NCBI GenBank assembly: GCA_964630925.1
Contig: CAZVZK010000040.1
Location: 9,006 to 73,005 of the forward strand
DNA: 64,000 bases
Origin: RGDT01 sp964630925
GTDB lineage: Bacteria; Planctomycetota; Planctomycetia; Gemmatales; Gemmataceae
Direction of reading: 5' to 3'
The notes under the pieces were generated by a model. The model was not told the origin of the DNA. It saw only the letters and a list, made by a program, of their open reading frames with translations, and ran no database searches. Made by a program: the position numbers and the translations under genes. Each line of letters opens with the position of its first letter. Position 1 is the stretch's first letter. Positions 1 to 7,448 of this stretch are shown piece after piece.

Positions 1-1
1 C

Positions 2-175
2 GGCACCGGGCCGCAGTGCCCCCTGCACGAGAGGCTCGACGGCCTGCGCTCGGCCATCGAGGCGTTCCTGCGCGGGACGACGTTCGCGGGGTTCGTCGGG
101 CACCCGCAGCCCGCCGTGTCCCGGCCGCCGGCCCCGGGCAGCCTGCCCGTCCTGCCCACGCGGCCGGGGCCGTGA
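2..175 (+). CDS. C-terminal end of a probable Rrf2-family regulator (truncated by window edge)
   Basis: Only the last 57 codons are inside the window; the reading frame is open from base 2 to the TGA at 173-175. The fragment holds the pattern C-P-L-H-x5-L-R-x-A-I-x-x-F-L-x-x-T-T, which resembles the C-terminal segment of Rrf2/IscR/NsrR-type winged-helix regulators, followed by a Pro-rich tail. The DNA-binding domain is off the edge, so the family call is an inference from this short motif. A second, complete Rrf2 gene lies at 19.6 kb. Confidence 0.45.
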   Translation, partial: GTGPQCPLHERLDGLRSAIEAFLRGTTFAGFVGHPQPAVSRPPAPGSLPVLPTRPGP

Positions 176-230
176 CCGTACCGGCCACTCCGCCGGCCTG
201 CCGTGCCCGATGCCGACGCGTGCCGGCGGG

Positions 231-238
231 TATAGAAT
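231..238 (+). promoter_or_regulatory. Putative -10 element of the M50 protease gene
   Basis: TATAGAAT is an AT-rich island in GC-rich DNA. The hexamer TAGAAT (233-238) ends 34 nt before the GTG at 273. It is placed like the other -10 elements in this window. No clear -35 was seen. Confidence 0.4.
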
Positions 239-272
239 CCCATCGCCCACCTCGCCCCCGCGGCGGAACGAC

Positions 273-1025
273 GTGATCCTCTCCAACCCCGCCCCCTCAC
301 CCTTCGACCTCACGTTCTGGCTGTTCCGCACGCGCGTCCGCATCCACCCCGGCTACTGGCTGACGCTCCTCTTCCTCGGCTGGGCCTTCTTCCAGCCCGA
401 CAACTTCCGCTTCTCCTCCAACGGCGTGCCCGAGTTCGGGATCTTCGTCGTGGCGGTGACGCTGTCCATCCTCCTGCACGAATTCGGCCACATCTTCGCC
501 GGCTGGGCGTGCGGCGGCAAGGGCGAGGTCCTGCTGCACGGCATGGGCGGGCTGGCGATCCATGAGGACGCCGACTTCTCGCCCTGGCAGCACATCGGCG
601 TCGCCCTGGCCGGCCCCGCCATCCAGCTCACCCTCTACGCCGCCCTCGTCCTGGCGCTGCCCGCCCCCGCCTCCTTCGACAGCCCGGCCGGCCGCCTCTT
701 CCTCGAACAGCTCCTCTTCATCAGCCTGTACTGGCCGCTGTTCAACCTCCTCCCCCTCTGGCCACTCGACGGCGGCCAGGTGACTCGTCAGGTGTGCATC
801 CTGGCCGCGGGCCGCAACGGCATCGCCATCTCGCTGTGGATCTCGCTGGCCGTGGCCGTGGCGATCGCGTTGAACACCCTCGCGCCGGTGGCCGGCCTGC
901 CGCAGCTCATCCCCTGGCGGCAGGACCTGTTGCTGGTGCTGTTCATGGCCCTGTTCGCCTTCGCCGCCTGGAACGAGCTGAAGGCGGCGTGGAAGCCCCG
1001 CCGCGTCTTCGACGACAACTGGTGA
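273..1025 (+). CDS. M50-family (site-2-protease-like) membrane zinc metalloprotease
   Basis: A multi-pass membrane protein of 250 residues with both hallmarks of intramembrane zinc proteases: HEFGH at residues 69-73 (HExxH, two zinc-binding His plus the catalytic Glu) and PLDGGQ near residues 164-169, matching the xxDG motif that supplies the third zinc ligand. Most of the remainder is hydrophobic. It lacks PDZ and CBS domains, so it is a minimal S2P. I chose the GTG at 273 because it lies behind the TATAGAAT element; an upstream ATG at 210 would sit before that element. The family cleaves transmembrane substrates such as anti-sigma factors, but the substrate here is unknown. Confidence 0.8.
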   Translation: MILSNPAPSPFDLTFWLFRTRVRIHPGYWLTLLFLGWAFFQPDNFRFSSNGVPEFGIFVVAVTLSILLHEFGHIFAGWACGGKGEVLLHGMGGLAIHEDADFSPWQHIGVALAGPAIQLTLYAALVLALPAPASFDSPAGRLFLEQLLFISLYWPLFNLLPLWPLDGGQVTRQVCILAAGRNGIAISLWISLAVAVAIALNTLAPVAGLPQLIPWRQDLLLVLFMALFAFAAWNELKAAWKPRRVFDDNW

Positions 1026-1029
1026 GCCG

Positions 1030-2268
1030 TCAGCGCACCGCGCCGCCGTTGACGCGCACCATCTGGCCGTCGAAATACGCCGCCGCCGGTGACAGGAGCC
1101 AGCGCGCCGCCGCCGCCACGTCCTCCGGCGTGCCCCAGCGGCCCAGCGGCGTCTCGCGGCGCACGCGCTCCTGCCACGCCTCCGACGCCGACTCGCCCCA
1201 GGCGGTGCGGATCCAGCCGGGGGCGAGGCAATGGACGCGCACCTCCGGCGCCAGGGAGAGCGCCAGGCTGCGCGAGAAGGCCATCACGGCTCCTTTGACC
1301 GCCGCGAACATCTCGCCGCTGTCGCCCTCCATGCCGCGTTCGGCCTGGTCCCAGCCCATGTTGATGACGGCCCCCCCGCCGGCCTCCTTCATCCGCGCCC
1401 CGAGCGTGCGTGCCAGGTGCATCGTCGCCCGCACGTCCACCGCCCACAGCGCCGCCAGCTTGCGCTCGAACGGCCACGCCGCCGCCTCGCCGGTCAGCAC
1501 GTCGGCGCCGGCGTTGTTGATGACGGCGTCGAGGCCGTTGAACGCCCCCCACGCCGTCGCCGCCAGCTCGGCGCACCCGGCCTCGGTGGACAGGTCCGCC
1601 GGGGCGGGGAAGGCGGCCACCCCGCGATGTCTAACGAGCGCCGTCATCTCGTCGATGCGTGACTCCCGGCGCCCGTGGACGATCACCGCCGCCCCGGCGG
1701 ACGCCAGCTCCAGCGCCAACGCCCGGCCGATGCCGCCCGTCGATCCCGTGACGAGGACGCGCAGGCCGGCCAGCTCGCGGCCGGGCCCCGGGCCGGCGAG
1801 CGTGACGCCGAGCAGGGCCGCCCGGAGCTGCGCCACGCTGCGGCCCAGGGTGGGGTGGATCAGCCCCGGCACCAGCTCGGCGAGCGGCTCCAGCACGAAC
1901 AGACGCTCGTGCAGGCGCGGGTGCGGCACTGTCAATTCCGGCGTCGAGATCACCCGCCCGCCGAACAGGAGGAGGTCGAGGTCGATGGTGCGCGGGCCGT
2001 GGTGTTCCGCGCGGACGCGCCCACCGGCGTTCTCGATGCCCTGGAGCTGCTCCAGGAGCTGTTCGGGGGTGAGCGAGGTCTCCAGCTCGGCGACGGCGTT
2101 GAGATAGGCGTCCTGGCCGGCGGGGCCGCCGACGGGGGCGGTCTCGTACAGCGACGAGCGGCGGGCGACGCGCGTGCCGGGGACGCGGTCCAGGGCAAGG
2201 AGGGCGTCGCCGATGTGGCCCTCGCGTTCGCCGAGGTTGCTGCCGAGGGCGACGTGCGCCAGGCTCAT
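1030..2268 (-). CDS. folK: Fusion of HPPK (FolK) and a FolM/PTR1-like short-chain reductase
   Basis: A 412-residue fusion. Residues 1-150 are 6-hydroxymethyl-7,8-dihydropterin pyrophosphokinase: ALGSNLG near the start and GPRTIDLDLLL at 91-101, the signature with the Mg-binding Asp pair. Residues 168-412 are an SDR Rossmann domain with TGSTGGIG (174-181) and NNAG (251-254). The C-terminal half best resembles FolM/pteridine reductase (GWDQAERG, then EVRVHCLAPGWI). The usual catalytic YxxxK appears as FAAVK (F321, K325), so the Tyr is replaced. Its ATG overlaps the TGA of the upstream gene (ATGA), so translation is probably coupled. HPPK activity is likely; the reductase role in folate or tetrahydrobiopterin metabolism is inferred. 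Confidence 0.85.
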   Translation of the reverse strand: MSLAHVALGSNLGEREGHIGDALLALDRVPGTRVARRSSLYETAPVGGPAGQDAYLNAVAELETSLTPEQLLEQLQGIENAGGRVRAEHHGPRTIDLDLLLFGGRVISTPELTVPHPRLHERLFVLEPLAELVPGLIHPTLGRSVAQLRAALLGVTLAGPGPGRELAGLRVLVTGSTGGIGRALALELASAGAAVIVHGRRESRIDEMTALVRHRGVAAFPAPADLSTEAGCAELAATAWGAFNGLDAVINNAGADVLTGEAAAWPFERKLAALWAVDVRATMHLARTLGARMKEAGGGAVINMGWDQAERGMEGDSGEMFAAVKGAVMAFSRSLALSLAPEVRVHCLAPGWIRTAWGESASEAWQERVRRETPLGRWGTPEDVAAAARWLLSPAAAYFDGQMVRVNGGAVR

Positions 2269-3134
2269 TTCCCGCCCAGCCAGTGCAGGATGATGCCGGC
2301 GAAGTACGTCGGCCCCACGCCCGACGGCGCGCCCGGAGCGATGCCGTAGCCGCCGTCCTTGTTGCGGCACTTCGCGACGAATCCGCGCACGCCGTCGGCC
2401 TTCGCAGGCTTCTTCTTCAGCATGTGATACGTCCGCAGCACACGGTACGTCGTCTCCAGGTCGGAGCCCTCTGCGTCGGCCTTGCCGAAGCCGCCGTCCT
2501 TGCGCTGGCCCTCGTCTAGCGCCTTGAGGACGGCGTCGCCCTTCACTTTTCCGCCCAGACGCAACACGGCGGCCGCGTGCCCACCGGTGTCGCGCGCCTG
2601 GCCTTGGCCCTCGCCCCAGGTGCCATCCTCATTCTTCGTCTTCGCCAGCGATTTCAGCCAGTCGGTGGCCTTCCGCGGCTTGAGGGAGACGGCCTCGGCG
2701 CCGGCGGCGAGCATGCGCACCTCTTCGAACGCCTTCGCATTCTCCTCCATGAAGGCGATGGACGGCCCGGCCTTCTCGGACTTCGCCGTGAGCAGCCCCG
2801 TCTCGATGGACGCCATCAGGCCGACGGAGGTAAGGATCACGTCGGGCGTGCCGCCCGGCGTGTTGGCGAAGCCGCCGCCCTTGACCCGGCATTTCTCGAC
2901 GAACTTCCTGGTGTCATCCAAGAAGGGGGCGGTGCCGCCGAAGTACCTGGTTGCACGCAGTGCCGCCGAGGTGGCCCGCAGCGTCGGGGCCTTGGCCTTG
3001 GCGTCGAGCCGGTAGCCGCCGCCCTCCGTCCGGAGGGCGGCGAGGTAGGCGAGCGTCGCCTTCTTCTCGTCGGGCGTCTGGGCGGCCGTCAAGGATGCCG
3101 CGGCGAGTGCCAGTATCAGAACGACCCGTATCAT
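2265..3134 (-). CDS. Secreted prenyltransferase/terpenoid-cyclase-like alpha-toroid protein
   Basis: 289 residues with an N-terminal signal peptide (hydrophobic residues 3-17, cleavage near Ala18). The mature protein has repeated helical units ending in GGG(F/Y), DGG(F/Y) or DGTWG, typical of the alpha/alpha toroid shared by protein prenyltransferase beta subunits and squalene-hopene cyclase-like proteins. No cyclase DxDD motif or convincing zinc site was seen, so catalysis is doubtful and export argues against cytosolic prenylation. A GGAGG Shine-Dalgarno precedes the ATG and a TACGAT -10 lies at 3163-3168. It is first in a two-gene operon with the FolK-SDR fusion (ATGA overlap); the functional link is not obvious. 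Confidence 0.7.
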   Translation of the reverse strand: MIRVVLILALAAASLTAAQTPDEKKATLAYLAALRTEGGGYRLDAKAKAPTLRATSAALRATRYFGGTAPFLDDTRKFVEKCRVKGGGFANTPGGTPDVILTSVGLMASIETGLLTAKSEKAGPSIAFMEENAKAFEEVRMLAAGAEAVSLKPRKATDWLKSLAKTKNEDGTWGEGQGQARDTGGHAAAVLRLGGKVKGDAVLKALDEGQRKDGGFGKADAEGSDLETTYRVLRTYHMLKKKPAKADGVRGFVAKCRNKDGGYGIAPGAPSGVGPTYFAGIILHWLGGK

Positions 3135-3162
3135 GGCGTGCCTCCGGGGGCGTGTGCCGTCT

Positions 3163-3168
3163 ATCGTA
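3163..3168 (-). promoter_or_regulatory. Putative -10 element (TACGAT)
   Basis: On the minus strand TACGAT lies 28 nt upstream of the ATG of the toroid protein gene, preceding its GGAGG ribosome-binding site. Confidence 0.35.
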
Positions 3169-3235
3169 CCGGTGGCGGCGCTCTTGTCCCCGGCCTCGCC
3201 GACGGGGCCGCCACCATCTCCGCCGGAGGCCCGCC

Positions 3236-3940
3236 GTGTTCATCCTCCTGCCGTATCACGTCGATGTCCCGATGCGTGGCTTGCCCTGGATGAACTGGGT
3301 GCTGATAGGCGTCACTGTCCTCTTCTACCCGCTGTGCGGCCATGCCCCCGATTTCACCGCGCTCGGCGAGGAGCTGATGCTGGGCAAGAAGACCCCACTC
3401 GGCATCCTGGGCCATGTGCTGGTCCACGCCGACCTCGTGCATCTCCTCGGCAACATGCTCTTCCTGTGGGTGTTCGGCAACGCCGTCTGCGCCAAGGTGG
3501 GGAACCTCACGTTCGTGCCGCTGTACGCCGCGTTCGCGCTGGCGGCCGGGGTGGCGCACCTCGCCACGTCGAGCCTGCCCGCGGCCGGGGCCAGCGGCGC
3601 GATCAACGGCGTCGTCGGCGTCTTCGTCATCTGGTACCTCCTCAACGACATCAGTTGCTGGTACGCGTGGTGGACGTTCAACACGGGGGACGCCGGCACA
3701 TTCTCGGTCAGCAGTTTCTGGATGGTGCTCCTCTGGCTGGCGTTCGACGTCTGGGGCCTGGTGCGCGGCGGCGGGGGCGTCGCCTATACCGCCCATCTCG
3801 GTGGCCTCGCGGCCGGGCTCATCGCCGGCGTCGCGCTGCTCAAACTCGGGTGGGTGCGCATGGACCGGGGCGAACGCTCCCTACTCCAACTGATCTCGGG
3901 CGAGGAAGAGGAGGCACCCCGCGCCCGGCGGCGTGCTTGA
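3236..3940 (+). CDS. Rhomboid-family intramembrane serine protease
   Basis: 234 residues, about six hydrophobic segments. The GASG motif carries the nucleophile Ser120, His187 in YTAHLGG is the partner base, and HLLGNM (69-74) is the conserved HxxxN of helix 2. An extra Trp/Tyr-rich insertion lies between helices 4 and 5 (about residues 134-165), as seen in planctomycete and myxobacterial rhomboids. The start is GTG, chosen because a GGAGG Shine-Dalgarno lies 7 nt upstream at 3224-3228. The short charged C-terminus (GEEEEAPRARRRA) is cytoplasmic. The substrate is unknown. It is transcribed divergently from the toroid gene. Confidence 0.88.
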   Translation: MFILLPYHVDVPMRGLPWMNWVLIGVTVLFYPLCGHAPDFTALGEELMLGKKTPLGILGHVLVHADLVHLLGNMLFLWVFGNAVCAKVGNLTFVPLYAAFALAAGVAHLATSSLPAAGASGAINGVVGVFVIWYLLNDISCWYAWWTFNTGDAGTFSVSSFWMVLLWLAFDVWGLVRGGGGVAYTAHLGGLAAGLIAGVALLKLGWVRMDRGERSLLQLISGEEEEAPRARRRA

Positions 3941-3996
3941 CGCTGGCCGCCCCCCTGCGGAGAATCACCGCACCCACCCGCCGGAGGCCCCGCCAC

Positions 3997-6204
3997 ATGC
4001 TCCGCCTGCTCGCCGTCGCGCTCCTCGCCTCCGCCGTCCTCCTCCTCCCCGCCGCCGAACGAACGCCCTTTGCGGGCTCCAAGGTCGTCGGCACGCCCGA
4101 GCCGCCGCCCCCCTACCGAACACGGCGCGTGTTGGAGGAGGTCAAGTTCAAGGGCCCCGTCTACGTCATCAGCCACCCGAAGCACGAGCGTCTCTTCGTC
4201 GTCGAGCTGGGCGGCAAGGTCGTCTCGATGCCGCTCGGCGCCAAGAAGGCCGACGCCTTCCTGACGCTCGCCGGCCACGACTTCTACGGCATGACGTTCC
4301 ACCCGAAGTACGCGGACAACGGGCTCGTCTACGTCTTCGCCAACGGGGCGGCGGCGAAGAAAGGAAAGGCCAACCGCGTCTTCCGCTTCAAGGCGTCCGG
4401 CGACCCGCCCGTCTGCGACCCGAAGTCCAAATCACTCGTCATCGAGTGGGAGTCGAACGGGCACAACGGTGGCGACCTCGGCTTCGCCGCCGACGGCATG
4501 CTGTACATCACCAGCGGCGACGGCACGTCCGATTCCGACGAGAACCGCAGCGGCCAGGACCTGCGCGACCTGAACTCCGGCATCATCCGCATCGACGTGG
4601 GCGTCGAGGGCAAGCCCTACGCCGTCCCGAAGGACAACCCCTTCCTCAAGGTCAAGGACGCCCGGCCCGAGCTGTGGGCGTTCGGCCTGCGTAACCCGTG
4701 GCGCATGCACATCGACCCGGCGACGGATGAAATCTACATCGGCGACGTGGGCCAGGACGTGGTCGAGATGGTGTATCTGGGGAAGAGGGGGGCGAACTAC
4801 GGCTGGGCGGTGCGCGAGGGGACCAAGCCGTTCCACACGCACCTGAAGCCCGGCCCGGCGGCGTTCGTGGACCCGCTCATCGAGCACCCGCACTCGGAGT
4901 CGCGCTCGCTGACCGGCGGCGTCGTCTACCGCGGCAAGAAACTGCCCGACCTGCGCGGCGTGTACGTCTACGGCGACTACGCCACGGGTAGGATCTGGGG
5001 CCTGAAGCAGAAGGGCGGCAAGATCACCTGGAAGGGCGACGTGGCGCGGACACGGCTGCAGATGGTCGGCTTCGGCACGGGCCCGGACGGCGAGCTGTAC
5101 CTCGCCGACCACCTGGGGGAGATCCACACGTTGGAAAAGGCGCCGCCGCCCCCGCCGGGGCCGGCGTTCCCGCGCAAGCTGTCGGAGACGGGCTTGTTCG
5201 CCAGCGTCAAGGGCCACAGGCCCGCGGCGGGGACGTTCTCGTACGAGGTGAACGCCGCCTTGTGGTCCGACGGGGCCGACAAGGAGCGTTTCCTCGCGCT
5301 GGCCGGCGACGGGAAGATGACGTTCAGCGAGAAGGGACATTGGGGCTTCCCCGAGCAGACGGTGCTGGTCAAGACGTTCCGCCACGGCGACAGACGCATC
5401 GAGACGCGGCTGCTGCACAAGGACGGCGCGGAGTGGGCCGGGTACACCTACGCCTGGAACGCCGCGCAGACGGACGCCGACCTCGTCCCCGACGCCGGGC
5501 GTGATGACGCCGACGTCCTCGGCACGGGCAAGAGGTGGCACTACCCCAGCCGCTCGGAGTGCATGATGTGCCACACGCGGGCGGCCAACTACGTCCTCGG
5601 TGTCTGCACGTCGCAGATCAACCGCGAAGTGGCCGGGCGCAACCAGTTGCAGGAGATGGAGCGGCTCGGCTTGCTCTCGGTGCCGGCGGGAATGCAAGCG
5701 GCGGCCTGGCGCGAGCGCGGCGACGCCCTCGCCGGCGTCCTCAAGCCGCGCCTGCCGAAGCGGGCCTGGGACGCCCTCGTGGCGTTCGGCAAGGGGATGA
5801 AGCCGCCGCGTGGCACCCCGGACCGGCTGGCGAAGATCCCCGACGAGCTGCCGCGTCTCGCCCGGCCCGACGACAAGGCGGCGCCGCTGGAGGACAGGGC
5901 GCGGGCGTACCTGCACGCCAACTGCGCCATCTGCCACGTCTGGGCCGGGGGCGGCAACGCGGCCATCGACCTGCACATCGACACGCCGGCCGACAAGCGC
6001 AAGTACCTCGGCGCCGAGCCGATGCACGACAGGTTCGGCATCAAGGACGCGAAGATCGTCGCGCCGGGGTCGCCGGAGCGGTCGGTGCTGTATCAGCGTC
6101 TGACGCGGCGCGGGCGTGGGCAGATGCCGCCGCTGGCGTCGCACGTCGTGGACGCCGAGGGGGCACGGCTGATCGCCGACTGGGTGCGGTCCATCAAGCC
6201 GTGA
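3997..6204 (+). CDS. Secreted PQQ-dependent sugar dehydrogenase fused to an SO2930-type diheme cytochrome c
   Basis: 735 residues with a signal peptide (residues 1-20). Residues about 35-390 form a glucose/sorbosone dehydrogenase six-bladed propeller: NGHNGGDLGFAADGMLY, LRNPWR and VGQD are typical PQQ-site and blade motifs. After a Pro-rich linker, residues about 400-735 match the SO2930-family diheme cytochrome, with CMMCH at 522 and CAICH at 643. The fusion could pass electrons from sugar or alcohol oxidation straight to c-type hemes in the periplasm. A GGAGG Shine-Dalgarno lies upstream of the ATG. Substrate specificity cannot be read from the sequence. Confidence 0.85.
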   Translation: MLRLLAVALLASAVLLLPAAERTPFAGSKVVGTPEPPPPYRTRRVLEEVKFKGPVYVISHPKHERLFVVELGGKVVSMPLGAKKADAFLTLAGHDFYGMTFHPKYADNGLVYVFANGAAAKKGKANRVFRFKASGDPPVCDPKSKSLVIEWESNGHNGGDLGFAADGMLYITSGDGTSDSDENRSGQDLRDLNSGIIRIDVGVEGKPYAVPKDNPFLKVKDARPELWAFGLRNPWRMHIDPATDEIYIGDVGQDVVEMVYLGKRGANYGWAVREGTKPFHTHLKPGPAAFVDPLIEHPHSESRSLTGGVVYRGKKLPDLRGVYVYGDYATGRIWGLKQKGGKITWKGDVARTRLQMVGFGTGPDGELYLADHLGEIHTLEKAPPPPPGPAFPRKLSETGLFASVKGHRPAAGTFSYEVNAALWSDGADKERFLALAGDGKMTFSEKGHWGFPEQTVLVKTFRHGDRRIETRLLHKDGAEWAGYTYAWNAAQTDADLVPDAGRDDADVLGTGKRWHYPSRSECMMCHTRAANYVLGVCTSQINREVAGRNQLQEMERLGLLSVPAGMQAAAWRERGDALAGVLKPRLPKRAWDALVAFGKGMKPPRGTPDRLAKIPDELPRLARPDDKAAPLEDRARAYLHANCAICHVWAGGGNAAIDLHIDTPADKRKYLGAEPMHDRFGIKDAKIVAPGSPERSVLYQRLTRRGRGQMPPLASHVVDAEGARLIADWVRSIKP

Positions 6205-6265
6205 CCACGCGGCCCGTCTCCGTCGAGCGGTAGATGGCCTCGATGATGGCCAACGATGCTCCGCA
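6194..6265 (-). pseudogene. Relic of the 3' end of a Gfo/Idh/MocA-family oxidoreductase
   Basis: Just past the LptF/G-like stop codon, in the same frame, the minus strand reads SLAIIEAIYRSTETGRVVTA then TGA. This matches the highly conserved C-terminal helix and tail of Gfo/Idh/MocA oxidoreductases (typically IIEAIYRSAETG). No other part of such a gene is present, and the fragment overlaps the end of the convergent cytochrome gene. It looks like a decayed or recombination-derived tail. Confidence 0.55.
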
Positions 6266-7432
6266 TCAATACTTCACCAGCCAGCGCATCAGCGCCAGGC
6301 CGGCCAGGGCGACCAGCGCGTTCGGCCCGAACACCAGCACCCACTCGTTGAAGCGCGCCTCCTTCGCCATGTTCGTCCCGCACAGCACAAGCGGGTAGTA
6401 CGCCGTCACGATCGGCATGAAGACCGTGATGAACGAGCCCAGGTAGTCGCCCCGGCTGAACCACACCGCCACGGGGCACGCCACCAGCACGAAGCACAGG
6501 CAGCCGATGCTTAACGCCGGGCGCATCAGCATCTCCACGTACAGGTGCTGCATCAACTGACGGATCGGCTTCTGCTTCTCCTTCAGGTTCAGCGCGTGCT
6601 GCTCCAGCCCGGGCGTCGCCAGCGCCGTCTCCGTCTCCCCCCGCACGTGCGCCAGCTCCTCCGCCAGCTCCTCGCGGCGCTCGACCATCTCCTGCCACGT
6701 CATGTCACGCGGGCGGCGGTTCTCGTACTTGTCGATGCCCGGCGGCAGCGGCACCTCGAACGTGCGGTTCACGAACGCCGCCGAGTCCGTCCCGTTCGTC
6801 GCCACGCCGAAACGCATGTGCAGGAGGAGCTGCTTGTTGGCGATGTCCACCCGCAGGTCGGCCTCCCGCGCGTGCGCCACGATGTCCACCACCCCGGCGG
6901 AGGTCTTCCGCTTGAACACCGGGTCGATCAGCTTCTTGCCGTTCACGCCCTTGACGAACATCGAGTACGGCGACTGCGCGTGGTACAACGCCCCGTTCCG
7001 CTTCAACTGCGAGTACAGCAGGTCCTCGATGTCGGCGAAGATCATCGCCCGCAGCTGATGATGCGTCTGCGGGATGATCTGGTAGTACAGCCCCGCCGTC
7101 ACGCACGACATCATCACGCCGAGGATCACCCCCGGCATCAGCACCGCGACGATGTTGCCGCCCGCCGACTTGATGGCCAGGACCTCGTGGTCGGACGACA
7201 TGCGTCCGTAAACGAGGCAAGCGGCGAACAGGGTGGTCGCGGGGATGGTGTAAGGGAGGGTGCTGGGGATGAGGAGCGGGATGGCGGCCAGGATCTGCTT
7301 GGGCCCCAGCCCCTGCTGGGACGCCTCGGCGATGATGCCGGCGAGGAGCAGGATGCCGGTGATGGACACCAGCGCCATGAAGAAGACCTTGCACAGGTCC
7401 CACAGGATCATCCGGAACAGGATCGAGCCCAT
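6266..7432 (-). CDS. LptF/LptG (YjgP/YjgQ)-family permease
   Basis: 388 residues with the LptF/G layout: three N-terminal membrane helices (about 10-110), a periplasmic beta-jellyroll region (about 125-260), then three C-terminal helices ending at LMRWLVKY. In proteobacteria LptF and LptG with LptB export lipopolysaccharide. Planctomycetes have outer-membrane-like layers, so a lipid transport role is reasonable. The periplasmic part contains a charged helical insertion (about residues 240-290). The ATG follows AGAGGTGG and starts 16 nt after the AsmA-like gene, so the two are co-transcribed. Confidence 0.85.
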   Translation of the reverse strand: MGSILFRMILWDLCKVFFMALVSITGILLLAGIIAEASQQGLGPKQILAAIPLLIPSTLPYTIPATTLFAACLVYGRMSSDHEVLAIKSAGGNIVAVLMPGVILGVMMSCVTAGLYYQIIPQTHHQLRAMIFADIEDLLYSQLKRNGALYHAQSPYSMFVKGVNGKKLIDPVFKRKTSAGVVDIVAHAREADLRVDIANKQLLLHMRFGVATNGTDSAAFVNRTFEVPLPPGIDKYENRRPRDMTWQEMVERREELAEELAHVRGETETALATPGLEQHALNLKEKQKPIRQLMQHLYVEMLMRPALSIGCLCFVLVACPVAVWFSRGDYLGSFITVFMPIVTAYYPLVLCGTNMAKEARFNEWVLVFGPNALVALAGLALMRWLVKY

Positions 7433-7448
7433 CGCCCACCTCTCTGAC

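Noticed and set aside
3133..3996. N-terminal extension of the PQQ dehydrogenase frame
   Set aside because: The upstream 288 codons run through the rhomboid gene in another frame; the signal peptide and GGAGG at 3981 fix the start at 3997.
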